A DNA stretch of 64,000 bases, from assembly GCA_949752795.1 (NCBI GenBank), contig OX457063.1, positions 67,789,783 to 67,853,782 of the forward strand, given 5' to 3'. Source of the DNA: Hyperoodon ampullatus (lineage: Eukaryota > Chordata > Mammalia > Artiodactyla > Ziphiidae). The translations under genes and the position numbers were made by a program. Below are positions 11,705 to 24,525 of the stretch, piece after piece. Numbering within the stretch: the first letter of the stretch is position 1; every line of letters starts with the position of its first letter. The notes under the pieces were generated by a model, which was not told the origin of the DNA, ran no database searches, and saw only the letters and a list, made by a program, of their open reading frames with translations.

Positions 11705-12480
11705 AGGAGTATTCATTCATTTGTTCATGTATTCAAAAATATTTATTATGCTGCCAGGTATCGTGCTAGAAAGGGCTTTTACAGGTTGTTTGATTGTTTT
11801 AAGGATGCAGTTCCTGCTTGCATGAATCTTGGAGAGGTAAACAGTAAACAAAGAACCATATAAAATATGATTATAAATTGTGACAAGTAAACTGAAGGAA
11901 AAGCACATGGTATGGGCTTTTTATGATATGAGATACTGATAGACATTTAATTTAATTAGTAAAGATGATTAGGGAAATCCTCTCTGAGGAAGACTTACTT
12001 GAATCTGGAAGACTGATGGTGCCTTAAGCCAAGAAAAGGGGAGGAGTGTGGTGGGTTGGGAGGCAGAGAAAGGGTATTCCAGAGAAAGTGGAAAGCATGT
12101 GCAAAGGTCTCATGAAAGGAAAGCACTTAGTGCCTTTGAACAAATGAAAGAGTTCAGGGTAGCTGGCCCATAGTGAGGCAGGGATGGCATGCCATTAGAA
12201 GGGGCTGGAAAATTGAGGAGGACAGGACAACATAGGTCCTTATAGGCTAGGCTAGGGATTTGGGGTTTCATCCTAAATGCAACAGGAAGCCACTGAAGGG
12301 GGTGGTGGTGATATGAATATCATTTAAATGTTGTAAAGACTACTCAGACTACTGTGTTGAGAATGGGTGGTTCAACGGGTCACCAGTAGAAGCAGGGAGG
12401 CCAGGTTGAAGGTCAAGGCAGTAAATCCAGGGGAAAGTTGAGAACTACCAATGGAGCACAGTGATTGCAAAATGATACCT
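11705..12480 (-). mobile_element. L2 LINE, 3' 0.8 kb
   Basis: Read on the minus strand this is a long L2 3' end. It starts at the TTCATTCATTTGTTCATG terminus (plus-strand view). It then passes through the AAATCCTCTCTGAGGAAGAC, AGTGGAAAGCATGTGCAAAG, CTTATAGGCTAGG and GAAGCCACTGAAGG blocks, which are the reverse complement of the L2 ORF2 end and 3' UTR. No frame is preserved. Confidence 0.75.
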
Positions 12481-12599
12481 GAGTTTTGGGGTTAATCTAC
12501 TTTAGATCTGCTGGAGTCACCTACTTCTTGACTTGAGAAACTACATACTTAAAAAAGGCATAGGATAGTTATATGGCATTCCTTCAGTCAATATTTCAT

Positions 12600-13560
12600 C
12601 TGAGGTGGTTTTGTTTAAATATTTTATTTTGTTTTAATTTTTAAAAAGTTTTCTATAAAAAGTTTAAAAATACAAATGTGCATAGAAAAAGAAAAAAAAA
12701 ACTACATCATTTAGATGTATACCCACACATACACAGGTATTTATCTAAAATGTGAAATCACATTTTATGGACTGTTTTGTCACTTGTGTTTTACATTTAG
12801 CAACATGTCATAAACATGTTCCCTTGTCAAAATCTGCAGATCTTCATTCTTCTAATGGCTTATTGGCTTTCTTACTGTATGAATGAACCACAATTCATTT
12901 TTAATTGATAAGCATTTAGATTGTTTCCAATTTTTCATTATTACAAATAGTGCTGTATTTTCATTATTACAAATAGTGCTGCAGGGAACCTATTTATGCA
13001 TTTCTGCATACATTTAAACAAACTTTTAGGAAAGTTTCTATAAAATTCACTACTAGGAATAGAATTGCTAAGTCAAAGGATTTATACATTATATAAATTT
13101 ATAACTACTAGTGCCCTCCAAACTGTTTGTTTTGATTTATATTCCTGTTGATTTTACTATACCTTCAAAAACACTATGGACTTTTACTTCACAAAGTAAA
13201 AATGATAACTCATTGTCAATTTAGTTTACATTTCTCTGACCATAGAATGGTGGAACATTTTTCTATATGTTGATAAACTACTTCCGTTTCTTTGTCTGAA
13301 CTTTCTATTATATCCTACTCCCCCTTTCTAATTGTATTTTTTGTCTTTTTTATTATTTGGGGGTAGCTATTCATATATTTAGGGTATTAGCCCTTTGACT
13401 ATGACATTCAATGCACATATTTTTTGATGCTCTTTTGTCTTTTCATGGGCTTTTGTCTCTTATGGGCTATTTTTGCAGTACAGAAGTTTCCATTTCATAT
13501 TTAGGGAGTCAAATTTTGTTCCCTTTGTACATCTTTTGACTTTGAGATTTCATGACAAAA
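12600..13560 (-). mobile_element. Old L1 (L1M-type) 3' end
   Basis: The plus strand shows the reverse complement of an L1M 3' end: ATTTAGATTGTTTCCAATTT, ATAGTGCTGCAGGGAACC, AATAGAATTGCTAAGTCAAA, TTACATTTCTCTGACCATAG and ATTAGCCCTTTGACTATGAC. A 26-bp block, TTTTCATTATTACAAATAGT plus six bases, is duplicated at 12932 and 12958. The copy is highly diverged with no open frame. Confidence 0.75.
12932..12981. repeat. 26-bp tandem duplication inside L1M
   Basis: TTTTCATTATTACAAATAGT starts at 12932 and again at 12958, each followed by GCTG. The duplication lies inside the old L1M and is not part of the family consensus as I know it. Confidence 0.85.
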
Positions 13561-14652
13561 TCTCCCCTACCTAACACTTATTAAATACTTCAAAACAAGG
13601 AGAAACATGCATAGTGTGTTGATTGTCCTAAAAGCAGTTGGCTTAGTACTTCCGAAAAAGAATTTCAAGCATGAGGACACTGAGTCTGGTCACTCCAGTT
13701 CTCCATAATTCTTAATTATCATGAACATGGAACTAGTTCTCTCTCACTGATATAATTTTCTATTTATAGACATCTTTTCACTGAATTCTATCAAAGACCT
13801 AACCACAAAGTTCGAGTTATTGTTACTTGAAAGTCTTAAGAGAACCTACTCTTGATTCATGAGAAAAATTGCTTCTGCTTAGATGGTATGTTATGTATTT
13901 TGGACTGTAGAAATGCCTGATGACACAGACTAAAGTCCCTCACACAATCTAGTGATAAATGTCACTTGTGACTTTTGTCTCCAGTCTCCAATTTCTAAAC
14001 TAGCTCATATCGGGATCTCCCTCCATATATTTAGACTAGAGACAACTGAACACGTACTATTAAATCTGTGACAAACAAGGAAGTAACTTAATTTGATGTT
14101 AATCCAAAATAAGCATAAATAATTTCCACTACTGTTCTCTTGATGTGCCAAAGTGAATGCACTAAAAGTATCAGGCCTTTTGCTATAATTGCATTGTAAG
14201 AGTTCTTCAAAACATGGTCCCCCTTGTTCCGGATTTCATGCTTCTCAATGCAAAATGCTTCTAGGCAACATACTGTATCTTTTACCACTGCCTTCCCTGT
14301 GATGATTCAGTGCAAAGAGTGGCAAACATATTTAAAAGATTATAGGAGCCTATTTGATAAATGTAATCAGGTCCTAAGTATTTTTGAAAGCAAACAATGC
14401 TATCCACTTGACCCATTAAAGGATATATACATATATATATTTATGTATGTATACATATATATGTATTTTTTAAGATAGTGTGATTAGGTAGAAACTTGCA
14501 AACTCTCTTGAGGCCATAGGAAAAAGCATTTCTATGATTCTACTAGCAAGCAAGCAAGCAAGATAAAGTGCTGACCTCTTCCTCTTTGATGATTCTATTC
14601 TGTTTGCTTCCCCAACTGTGTGTCACAGAAAATTCCTAGAGCAATATTCCTA

Positions 14653-14654
<2 letters not shown>
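13561..14654. other. Unassigned stretch with AT-rich island
   Basis: No gene or transposon recognised. 14424-14467 is an AT/TATG-rich low-complexity run with hairpin potential. AGCAAGCAAGCAAGCAAG-type tetranucleotides occur at about 14543-14562. Confidence 0.55.

Positions 14655-14699
<45 letters not shown>
14655..14699. repeat. (AC)22 microsatellite
   Basis: Twenty-two uninterrupted AC dinucleotides. A pure tract of this length is usually length-polymorphic between individuals. Confidence 0.97.
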
Positions 14700-14700
<1 letters not shown>

Positions 14701-15912
14701 CCTCCTAGTGAAATAAGTTTGAAAAATACAGGAATAAAACTAAAAACAGAGAGACATATTACCAAAACAATTTTCAGGACCCTTAAGATGCTGATGCCCT
14801 TTGTTAATTTCTAAGACTCTAAGCAGGGATATTGTTTTTTGCTTTGTGAAAACAGAACTCATTTTTCAGAGAATACAAGAAATACCTTCAAACATTGCAT
14901 GGATTTTATGAACAATTTGGACATGCTGACCTAGGGCATCTGTTTGCCTTAAATACACTGATTTCATATCTCTCCTGTAAGACTACGAAAAAATTAGCTT
15001 TTCCATCATCTCTTTTGAGATTCTTCCCAGGTCTGCCACGCTACCTACTGTCTGCTCCATGTCACCCTTTAATTTCTCCTCCTTTATCCTTCTCTTTATA
15101 TGAAAATACTAGGATTTATGCCTTCACTGTACCAACCCAGTTGTGTATGCACATATTTTGTTGCCCATTTTATTGTATTTACTAGTGGTTTTTATTTTGT
15201 TTCTTACTAAACCATTAATATCTCTAGGTTAATAAAACACGTTCTCGCTTTTTGGTGTAATCATTCACCATCCTCCAGCACTGGGACACACACACAGTCT
15301 AGAATAGTTCTCTGCCCAGAGTTGATTCTAGAAAATGTAGCTGCCTGCCCTTATTTGAGAGCGATGACATGCAGTTGCTGTAGGGGATGTGTGAGGATGA
15401 GTCTGCATGTGTCTGTTGATGGTGACTGCCTTCAAGGGCAGCACCTAAAGCAGAACAGAATCAATGTTCAGCAGAGTCATTTATTTGGCAGCTGAAATGA
15501 ACCTGTAGGAATCTTGCTGTCACAGATACATTCTTGGATGCTGCAACTGTAAATTCACCCACCCACCTGCACAGCTCAAGGGAAATAATTCCCTCAGCTT
15601 TGGAATACATCCCTCTCACAGTGGGTCAGATAACAAGCCTTAAAGGGACACAGTGATGAGTAATGAGAGACTGAGAGAACCAAATCCAAATGATATTTAC
15701 AGGAGCCTTTAGTGGGCAGCGTGTAATTACAGGGTTCAGGCTCATGTGTTGCTCTTGATTATTCATTTTTCGCCACTTCCTATCTATCTCCCTCCTTTGC
15801 CTCATCATCACCAGACAAGAAATTCCCTTTTATTTGAGTAACTACATAATGGGATGCTTTGGTTCATCAAATATTCTGATTCCTGGGTCCTGCCACCATA
15901 GTTGAATAGTTC
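14700..15912. other. Unassigned; 15.3-15.8 kb a possible conserved element
   Basis: No repeat recognised. The part 15290-15810 has balanced composition, no simple repeats and no visible transposon blocks, unlike its surroundings. That would fit an ancient non-coding element, but conservation cannot be tested here. Confidence 0.35.
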
Positions 15913-16090
15913 TTTTTTTCAATCAAACAATCAATATGATCTTTTATTTCTGTTTTCTTTCTTTCTTTTATTTATTTTTTGGCCATGCCACACGGCATGT
16001 GGGATCTTAGTTCCCTGACCAGGGATGGAACCTGCGCTCCCTGCATTGGAAGGGCAGAATCTTAACCACTGGACTGCCACAGAAGTCCCC
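15913..16090 (-). mobile_element. CHR-type SINE, minus strand
   Basis: The reverse complement of this segment has the tRNA-derived head (GGACTTCTGTGGCAGTCCAG), the pol III B-box region (GGTTCCATCCCTGG) and the GGCCAAAAAATAAATAAA tail. The plus strand therefore begins with a T-rich tail at 15913-15970. Perfect 10-bp target duplications TGAATAGTTC flank it (15903-15912 and 16091-16100). It is an older CHR copy related to those at 34.5 and 44.4 kb. Confidence 0.9.
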
Positions 16091-16100
16091 TGAATAGTTC

Positions 16101-19100
16101 ATTTTGATTCACAAGTATTCTGAATTCTACTGTAAATAGGTACATAGGTATTTGGAAGTAGGTACCTAGGTGAATCACAAAGATATTCAAGGTCTTGCAA
16201 TGACAGGAGCATCATTAGGAAAAACAACTCCCCATTGAAAGTATTATACATACAGAAAACAAGCTGAAACTGTTCTGACCATACCGCATACCAGAGAAAT
16301 TGTTAATTTGGAAAAAAAATCTTATTTCCATTTGTTTACTTTGTCTGTGTCACTCACACCAAAGTGAACTATGAATGAACCTTCTTTCTATGCAACTTAG
16401 TTGATGTTTCTTTTGTTTGATCATCATGTAAAATGGGAATTTATTTTCAATTAAGTGGTTTTTATATGATGATAATAAGCCTATCGTTGCTCTTTAATTT
16501 TCAACTGAAGTGTTCTCCTCACAGGAGGCCCTTGTTCAGAAGGAGCAATTGTTCCTTCCTGGGATTCTCTCGGTTTTCATCGGAAATGTGTTCCTCCAAA
16601 CACTGACCCAGCTCAACCCCACTTAGTTTCTCAGGGAAGATGAGCTCATATCCTGGTGGCGTGGTGCCCTGCCCTGTACAGGCCCCAAAATCTGACCATT
16701 GCTTGTGTATAAAATGAAGCTCAGAATTTTAGATTGTGTACCATCTAGCTAACAGAGGAGGGTACTGTCCGTGTGGAGAACTACATGACTCATATTTTCT
16801 TTGAAAAATTGAAGTCATATTTCTTTGATGTGTCAACAGTGAGGACTGAGAGCCGATTGCAGAGTCTTTGTACAAAACTGGAAGGAGAGAGGGAGAGAGA
16901 GAGAGTAGGAGAGCAAATGAGAGACTTCTCTGAGATCAAGCAGGGAGAACAACACTCCCAGAAAATATCCTACGCCGAGTGCACAGCCCTCAGAATGTAA
17001 TAATACAACCTAATGATGTGAGAGAAGAAATGGGGAGAGGAAAATGTAAACAGAAATAATTATTCTTGGATTGCTAGGAAAATACATGAGCCGAGGGCAC
17101 TGACAGCATCTGAATGTTTGTGTGATGCAAGAAAACAAGGACACACATTGAGTGAGAGAACAGGCAGGCAGAGGAAGATATTGTTCCTGGAATATTTAGT
17201 GCCATGACTTGAGTGCTGTATTGAGGTTCTCTTGTCTTCCCTCTCCTTCCTCTGTTGTCATTTTTCTGTGATCCCATCAGCATCACTTCAAAGGTGCAAA
17301 TCTCAATTTATCCCTATGCTAAACATATATCACCCCTGCCAAAATAAGAGGTGAGAAAATGAGCTCTATGTTCAAAATAGTTCCTCTAACTCTGTTAAAA
17401 ATAGACAATCCAATTCTAGGGTCCTTGAAGGGAAGTGGGTCGTAGGTGGCAGGTGGCTGTCCCCCCAAGGATGTGAGAAGTTAGGGGAGGATGTTAGAAG
17501 AAGGAAGGAAGGTGATTCACCCTCTTTCTCTTTAGGAGAGTAGCTCTATATATTATATTTGTCTCCCTGATTGCCACAGTTTAGGGTTCCATCAATGTCA
17601 CCTAGTAATGCCTTTTAGGAGCTGAATTACAGCACTTTATTCCCCTAATGATCTCATTTTCCCATCAGGCTTCTGGAGGCTTCAGTGGACATGTTACTGA
17701 ATAGTCTGGCTCTCCTTGTCAGTGATTTTACAGTCAAGCCAAGGCTGGGACAGAATCTCTGAGGGGCTCAAGGAAAACCAGCTCCATGCACTCCTGCATC
17801 GATGAGCACTCGCTGAGAAGAGGAGCTCACTGTTCCCTCTGGGACCACAGAGAATTCCCAGCATTTCATGAAGAACTACAAGATGTTCCAAGGCAGCTGC
17901 TGCCCCACTTCTAGACAATGCACACTTTCTCTAACAAGGCTCTCCCAGCTCGCAAAAACTGGCACAGCATGGGAAATCAGAATCTCACCAGAGAGACAGA
18001 ACTGGGAAAATGGATCAGGCTGAATGCAGAAGGTGCAACTAGGGCGGTGAACTTGAAGGCACTATATATAACACTAGTTTCTCTGAGTTGAATCAAATGC
18101 AATTTTCCTGCTGAGGCCTCAGTTATTTTTAAAAAATGGTGCCGGGAACGACTGATGCCCCAGTACATCAATAGCATAGAGCTATTCTTACTGAAATCTG
18201 AAAATACTCTTATTAAATGGAGTTAGAAAGGATATCTGGCAAGGCTCCCTCCACTGCTTTCCAGGAAGTGTTACAAAATGGTGGGGCTGGGAGCCATCCC
18301 AAGTTATAGAATATCATGCTGACAGCCCTAGCAACATTGCTTGCAAAGACCTCATTGAATGTGACAGGTTGGAAATCTAGGTGGTATAATGAGGCGCATA
18401 CGCAGTAGTTTCAAGGGTGCTAGCAGCTATTTCATGGCTCTTTCCCCCTAAGGCAAGTAAGCTTCCCAAATTCATCTGTCTACTTTCATGTATTTTCTTT
18501 TTCTTCATTGTTCTTCTCCCTATATCTAATGCACTGACATTCAGTGGGCTGTGCCAGATTTCAAATGTATACATCCCTCCAGGAAATAAAAGATAGACTT
18601 CCCGACCATTTGAATTAAAAGTGAACATCTTACTAGAGGATATATGATCAAAATAGTTGTTTTCTAAAGATAGTCTCATGTAAGATTTATGGCTTGCTTT
18701 ATTTAGGAATTACATTTTATTTGAAATCATCAATGTTATCTTGTATCAACACTTTATAATTATTTTAATTAAAATAACAAATCATCAAAGTTCATGTAAG
18801 ATAAGTATATATGATATTTGTTATTTTAGAAATGGGTGATATAAAATAAGATTGAAGCTGTAAATAATAAGGCTGGTGTGGACTGAACTGGGATTATATA
18901 ACTGAAGATGTCCCAGTTTTCTGCAGAGGCTGATCTCAATTACACACAGGATGAAATATCAGAGTTTGCAATTTCCCCGATTCACAGCTAAGAACAATAT
19001 TATAGCTTAAATGTGGAAAAATTATATTCACATATATGCAAAGGGAAATAGATAAGCCATGAAGCTCATCTTTTCATTTTGTAGATAATCTCTCAAACAT

Positions 19101-19334
19101 ATTTAGCTACACAGTTTTGTTGTTCAATAGACTAGTTTTACTTGTAAGATGATAATACATGAAAATATATATTTTTTCCAAGTAAAGCCTTTAGTTATGT
19201 AAACAACCACCATGGATCAACCACACAGCCTTTTTCTCTTTGTGCAATAGTAATAGCTGGTAGTTGAAAGAGATCTCTGATCCATCTGGCATTTTAGATA
19301 CTCCTGTATTTTGTGGGGAGAAAAGCAGGACTTA
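16101..19334. other. Unassigned 3.2-kb stretch
   Basis: I recognise no transposon and no gene. Short low-complexity purine runs occur at 16884-16909 (GAGAGGGAGAGAGAGAGAG). The 100-codon minus-strand frame at 18377-18679 shows no domain and overlaps AT-rich sequence. This is the largest apparently repeat-free part of the first 20 kb. Confidence 0.5.
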
Positions 19335-19460
19335 GTACAATGGGCAAGAAATTTTGAGTTAGTGGATCTGAGTGGATGATCCATTTCCTGCCCTCTTCAG
19401 TTTCTCCAACTATAAAATGGGAATCATAATCCCTTTCTCATAGGCTGTGAGATTCTTTCT
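19335..19460 (+). mobile_element. MIR SINE fragment
   Basis: CAGTTTCTCCAACTATAAAA, GGGAATCATAATCCCTTTCT and ATAGGCTGTGAGATT reproduce the MIR 3' half in order and orientation. Confidence 0.75.
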
Positions 19461-19879
19461 GAGAGACCCTCCTTGCTTTATTCACTTTCCTCCTCTTCTT
19501 CTTCCTCCTTCTCCTTGCTTGATTTCTCACTTGCTCCTTCATTCACCTTGAGACCAATATCTCTGAGGGCAGCAAGGGGTTCATTATGGGAAACAGTCAC
19601 TACCTCCTGGCTCAGGAAAGGGGAGTTCCAGTGAGTGTGTGTGGGTAGGCAGAATAGGAGAACAAACACAGAAGGAGTTGTTCCTAAGGAAATCATCTGC
19701 TGCTATGTCCCCAGATCCTTGACACCTAACCCAGCCTAACCCCATGATGAGTCTCATCGCTTCTTTCACCTGAGGTTCTGATGGAACCTGGTTTTACTAC
19801 CTCAGGCATTCTCTGTTCTATGTCTTCCTGAGGATTACCTAGAAAATGTCAAATGCAAAGAATGATGTTTTATAGGAAT

Positions 19880-20105
19880 ATTGTACTTTCTCATATCCTC
19901 ACGTAGGAGAGAAAGAGAGAGAGGAAGCAAGCTCTCTGGTGTCTCTTCTAATAAGGGCACTGATCCCATCAAGAGGGCTCCACCCTCATGACTCAATTAC
20001 TACCCAAAGGCTCCATCTCCAAATACCATCGCATTGGCACAGTGGGGATTAGAGTTTCAACACACGAATCTGGGGGTAGGGGACACAAACATTCAGCTCA
20101 CAGTG
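19880..20105 (-). mobile_element. MaLR LTR (MLT1/MST-like), partial
   Basis: On the minus strand the sequence opens TGTGAGCTGAATGTTTGTGT. It continues through GTGTTGAAACTCTAATCCCC, GGTATTTGGAGATGGAGCCT, GAGTCATGAGGGTGGAGCCC and AGAAGAGACACCAGAGAGCT. This is the 5' half of a MaLR LTR; the 3' half is missing. MaLR elements are extinct non-coding relatives of ERVL. Confidence 0.8.
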
Positions 20106-20214
20106 GAAGGCTACTGTGTAATAAATATGTGAATGGGCTTTATAAACTCTAAAGTACTATATTAACTGAAAGTGCTGAAATCATAAGGAATGAATAAAGT
20201 CAGACATATAATAC

Positions 20215-20340
20215 TAATAATAAAAGGAGCTAACCTTCATGAAGTGCTCACTTCATGCAAGTCATTATACACAGTATAATATAATTAATACAATTTAGTC
20301 TTCAGATGTGCCCATAACACCATTGTTATTATCATTACTA
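20215..20340 (-). mobile_element. MIR SINE fragment
   Basis: GCTAACCTTCATGAAGTGCT, a TATACACAGTATAATATAAT-type block and CACCATTGTTATTATCATTA give the reverse complement of the MIR 3' end. Confidence 0.6.
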
Positions 20341-20539
20341 ATAGAAAATATCTCCAAAAGTAGATTGATCATAACTAGATTATGTTCTTTGAAAAGGACA
20401 CTAAAGTAAACACATTTCTAACATGTTTGACCAAGGAGAAACACAAAACAAAACAGAGAAAACACAAAAACATTAGGAGTGAAAAGATCGTAAAATCACA
20501 GGACGGCAGGGATAATAAGAAAGTTGAACTGATTGTTGT

Positions 20540-20830
20540 TCACTCATACATACGCCATTAAAGAAAATAAACCTGAACACATTACAGCTAGATACAAATT
20601 ACCAAATTCAAGTAGCAGAGAAAGTAGAAAAGAAATACAAGATGGAATAGGCCCCATTGCTAACAGTTGTTACCTCTGGCCAGGGGAGTGGGAGTGACTG
20701 AGGGGGTCCAAGGAGATCTAGCACATTTTGCTGTGTAATCATTAGCACTAGTTTACTCTTGTATAAGTCTTCTAACTGGGGACACATATTCAGACACCAG
20801 TTTTAATTTTTAAAACATATATAAAGAGTT
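20540..20830 (+). mobile_element. Possible old L1 3' end
   Basis: GCTAACAGTTGTTACCTCTG followed by a weak poly-A-like end resembles the 3' region of ancient L1M elements, but few blocks match. Confidence 0.35.
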
Positions 20831-21604
20831 TGTGCAGCACTGTCATGCAAAATTTGAGTTTTAACCTTCTTCTAGGACAGCTATTCAAACTCTGAAAAAC
20901 ACCATAAATGAAGTGAGGAATAGAAAAATAATTGCAACACAGTTCACAACATCTGAAAACAAAATTAAATCCTCTTTACTTATATGTCCCAGGAAAACTT
21001 TTACTTTGTTTCAGTCATCTGAATTGAGTTATGTCTGTCTAAAATAAGTTCATACGTAAAAGCATTCTTTAGTGAATAGATAAATTCCTCAAGATCTGCC
21101 TGCAGCTCTGAAAAAAAAATATCTCTGTCCTGGGAATAATTATTTAGTGTTTAAATATTCTTTTTGTCACATTTTAAAAATGTACTCTACGATGACTTTA
21201 TAAGATAAAAAACAGTTAATTGCATATTTACAAGGTGCTTCAAGAGAGGACCTGAATTCCCTTCCCTGCTCTACCCTTCTCCATCACAATCACCTTAGAC
21301 TTCTAGTAGCTGTAAGAATAGCTGTTTTTTGTGTAGTCCTTATATTTTACATGTTTTCCATTAGCAACTGCTGGCTGTTACAAGCACAAATGAGTAAATT
21401 TGCTTTGAGTAGGGTTTGGGGGCTTGTCTGGGTGGGGAAGATGTTCTCTCAGTCAGAGTTCAAATAACCCTCTTTGGAAGAGAGCTTTTTCACCTTCATA
21501 ATCTATGATAACCCAGACAATTAATTAGCCTGTATGAACTAAATAGCATCAGTGTTCACTGGGGGTGCAAAGGATAATCAAAATGTCAACAGTTGAGTAA
21601 TGAG
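20831..21604. other. Unassigned stretch
   Basis: No gene or transposon seen. A homeodomain-type core, AATTAATTAG, occurs at about 21520; single motifs of this kind arise by chance. Confidence 0.5.
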
Positions 21605-21830
21605 AGGAAATATCTATTAAACACTTAAACAATGTGCTAAACACTTTATATGTATTTTCTTACTTGGCCCTCATAGTAACCTACTAGAAAGGATTTATTC
21701 TACTTCTTTTTTTAATGGATGAGCCAACTGAGGGACAGAAAACTTAAACAACTTACTCAAGGTCACATAGCGCAAGCTCAAGTTGGAATCTGAACCATCC
21801 AGGCAGTCAAACTCCAAAATCTCTACTTAC
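21605..21830 (-). mobile_element. MIR SINE, near full length
   Basis: In reverse orientation the order is clear: GTGCTAAACACTTTATATGT, TTGGCCCTCATAGTAACCTA, GATGAGCCAACTGAGGGACA, ACTTACTCAAGGTCACATAG, GAATCTGAACCATCCAGGCA. It covers most of the MIR consensus. Confidence 0.85.
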
Positions 21831-23454
21831 AATTCTCTAATGGTCACTATACATCAGAATAACTTTATTTCCAATACATAATAAAGGGATAATTATTCCC
21901 ATCCTATATTGGTGTATGTGCATGTCTCAGTGTTCTGGAATAATAACATTGCAAAATTACCACAAGTTCAAATTAGCTTTGAAGACAATGAATGATGTAG
22001 AACATTCAGGAAAACCCAGTACCAGGTGATATTAATTGAGGTTCATGAGTCATGACAGTCAACACAATACCGTATGTGAGGCATTAGCTTACTGGAATGT
22101 ACATATCAGCTTCCTGGCACCCAGCCATCTTATATGTTTTCCATTTTTCTCACCTTGTTGCAGATGGGCTTGTTTTATTAAGGGAGATGCCCGAGTGTGT
22201 AATCAATAACATGAAAATAGAGCCTGGCAGCTGTCTAGATTACAGAAGTTCTTATGTGGCCCACGCATGTGCCCACAGAACCCAATGGCAAAAACGTCAA
22301 GACAGTGCATACTGCTTAGAAGAAATCTGCCAATTAATAGTATCACCTCTAAAATGCCTGTGAGTTGGGGGCCAATTTAAATTTAGTTGCATCAGGTTAG
22401 AATGCTGATGGAATGACTCATGTAAAAAAAAAATCAGCCAGGGTCCAATACCTTTCAAGTGCATTTATTAATAGTGCTTATTTTAATTCTGACTCTTCTG
22501 GTAGAAATACTGCTTTAAGATGACAAGTAAAAAATACAACACAAATGCAAGTGGAATGGAATCAGCATGAAAATAAGCCTTATGTTTTAAATATTTTGGA
22601 AAATTTATTGAAGAAGATGAACTTTAAGTTATGACTGAAGTTCAGCAAGTCAAGTTTTTGCCTTTCAGAGAATGTAGAAAAATGCATAGACAACATTTCA
22701 TCTTTTATATGTACGAATATACTTTTGGGATGTGTGTGGGTATATTGTGCATGGTTGTGTATGAAAAATGCTCTATGAGAGGAGAGGAATAAACCTCCTG
22801 TAGACCAACTCAGGGAAGCTATGGCAGAAATGTTACAAAACTATAGGTAATCTAATCAATAATTCTCTGAAATAAGTGAGAATACATTTCACACTAATAT
22901 ACACACACAAACACTGCAATGTAGATTGTATTTATAAATTTCACTTGCACACAATCCAAAGGCAACTTGTTGAAGTTAAAAAAATAACTAAACTATGAAT
23001 TGGTTTGGCCTCTAAGTAGAGTCTATGGCATCGTGATGAAAATGGCAGTGCTACTAAAGTGAAATTTTGCATTTGAGGATGACATGGCTGTTATCTGAAT
23101 GTCTGCGGACATCTGAGAAGACTTTCCACACTACAAACACATTTGGCTCAAATTCCAAACTATACCTATTAAACTGTACACCCTTCAGACTGAGTCACCA
23201 TTCTTTCCTTGTACCTCCTTGCTGATCTCACCCAACACTGAACTCTGCAATTCCATGAGGTCTTACCCAGACCCTTTGGGAAAGCTCAAGACTATTACTA
23301 TTTCCAATGCCAAGAAATTCCCCAAAGGAGGGCAGCCTCATACTCCTACCGGCCCCCGGCCTCTACTATCAGCTTCCTCCAATCCATCTTCTATGCTTGC
23401 TGCCAAACTGATAGTTCCAATATTAAAGATCTAACTGTGAAACCTTGGCTTAAA
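21831..23454. other. Unassigned stretch
   Basis: No gene. 22080-22440 has even composition and no repeat signature. The 88-codon frame at 22097-22363 lacks any domain or splice context I can defend. 23180-23450 is C/T-rich and may be a distant extension of the following L2. Confidence 0.5.
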
Positions 23455-23990
23455 GTCCTTAAAATGTTTCCCTGGTGTCTACAGAGTAAACTGTAAACTC
23501 CTTTGCTTAGCATACAAAGAACTTCAAGATCTGGCCACTGCCGAAATGTCAAGTCTCATCTGTCATTTCCTGCCTTGCTCTTTGCAAGCCAGAAATATTG
23601 AACAGCTTATAGTTCTCTAGTGGACCAGGCTCTGGTCTGGTGCCCTGCCTTTACACATGCTCTCCCTGGAAGAGTCCTCCCTGCTTGTGTGCCTGAAAAA
23701 TTCATTCATTCTTCAAGCCTCAGTTCAAATGCTACCTCCTCTGAGAAGGCTTCCTTGACTCCCCAAGAAGCTGGCTGTCCCATTTCTCTGGTGATCTCAT
23801 TCAGGTTTGTGCACATATCTTTAAAGGAGTCATCCTATTGTTTGATGGCACATCTCTTGCCTGTATTTAAATTACATGAGGGCAGGGACCACATCTTTCC
23901 ATTTTTCATCCCCAGCAACCTGGAGAGAGCCTGGCATAAAGTGAAGCTCAATGCATGTTGTCGAATGAAGGAATGAATGAATGAGACATA
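23455..23990 (+). mobile_element. L2 LINE 3' end, 0.5 kb
   Basis: Blocks run in L2 order: ACTTCAAGATCTGGCCACTG, CTTTACACATGCTCTCCCTG, TCAGTTCAAATGCTACCTCC, GAGAAGGCTTCCTTGACTCC, ACATGAGGGCAGGGACCACA and the GAATGAATGAATGAG 3' terminus. It is one of the better preserved L2 tails in the window. The frame at 23620-23976 is an accident of this sequence. Confidence 0.88.
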
Positions 23991-24294
23991 GATGTTCTCC
24001 TCAAGTGAACAGTTCAGCAAGTAGAAACTTCAGACTCTAAGGACTTGATCTGGGTACAAAAGGCAATGTTTCCAGTGGTCTAGTTGGGCCAGTACTCTTG
24101 TGTTTTGCTCAGCAACCTAACTAACCTTGAAAGAGCATTTTACAAATGGCTGGCAGACCCATTTTAACTTCTTAGCAGTCATATCTTTGCAGCAAAGGTT
24201 TTGAGGGATATTACCCACTCAGTCTGTCCAGAGTCATCTGATAGTCACCTGCAGCTGACCACAAAATCAACTCATAAATACGCATTCTCTGTGT

Positions 24295-24525
24295 GATCAG
24301 AAGCAGCATAGCACAGTGGTTAAGGGTACACACTCAGGGGCCTTAGACTGAATCCTGACTCTGTCACATTCTCTTTATGCCTCTGGATGAATCTGTAAAT
24401 TAGGAACACTGATAGTACCAGCCTCAAAGGGGTGTTGTGAAGATTAAAGCAAGTGTGTACATGTAATAATTGCTTAGAATATTTGTCACATAAAAAGCTC
24501 TAAATAAGTGTAGTTACTATTATTA
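24295..24525 (+). mobile_element. MIR SINE, near full length
   Basis: The tRNA-like head GCATAGCACAGTGGTTAAGG is followed by TGAATCCTGACTCTGTCACA, GGGGTGTTGTGAAGATTAAA and TAAAAAGCTCTAAATAAGTG, covering nearly the whole MIR consensus in plus orientation. Confidence 0.9.

Noticed and set aside
23620..23976. 118-codon frame as a coding exon
   Set aside because: It coincides exactly with the L2 3' end and ends in the GAATGAATGAATG terminus.
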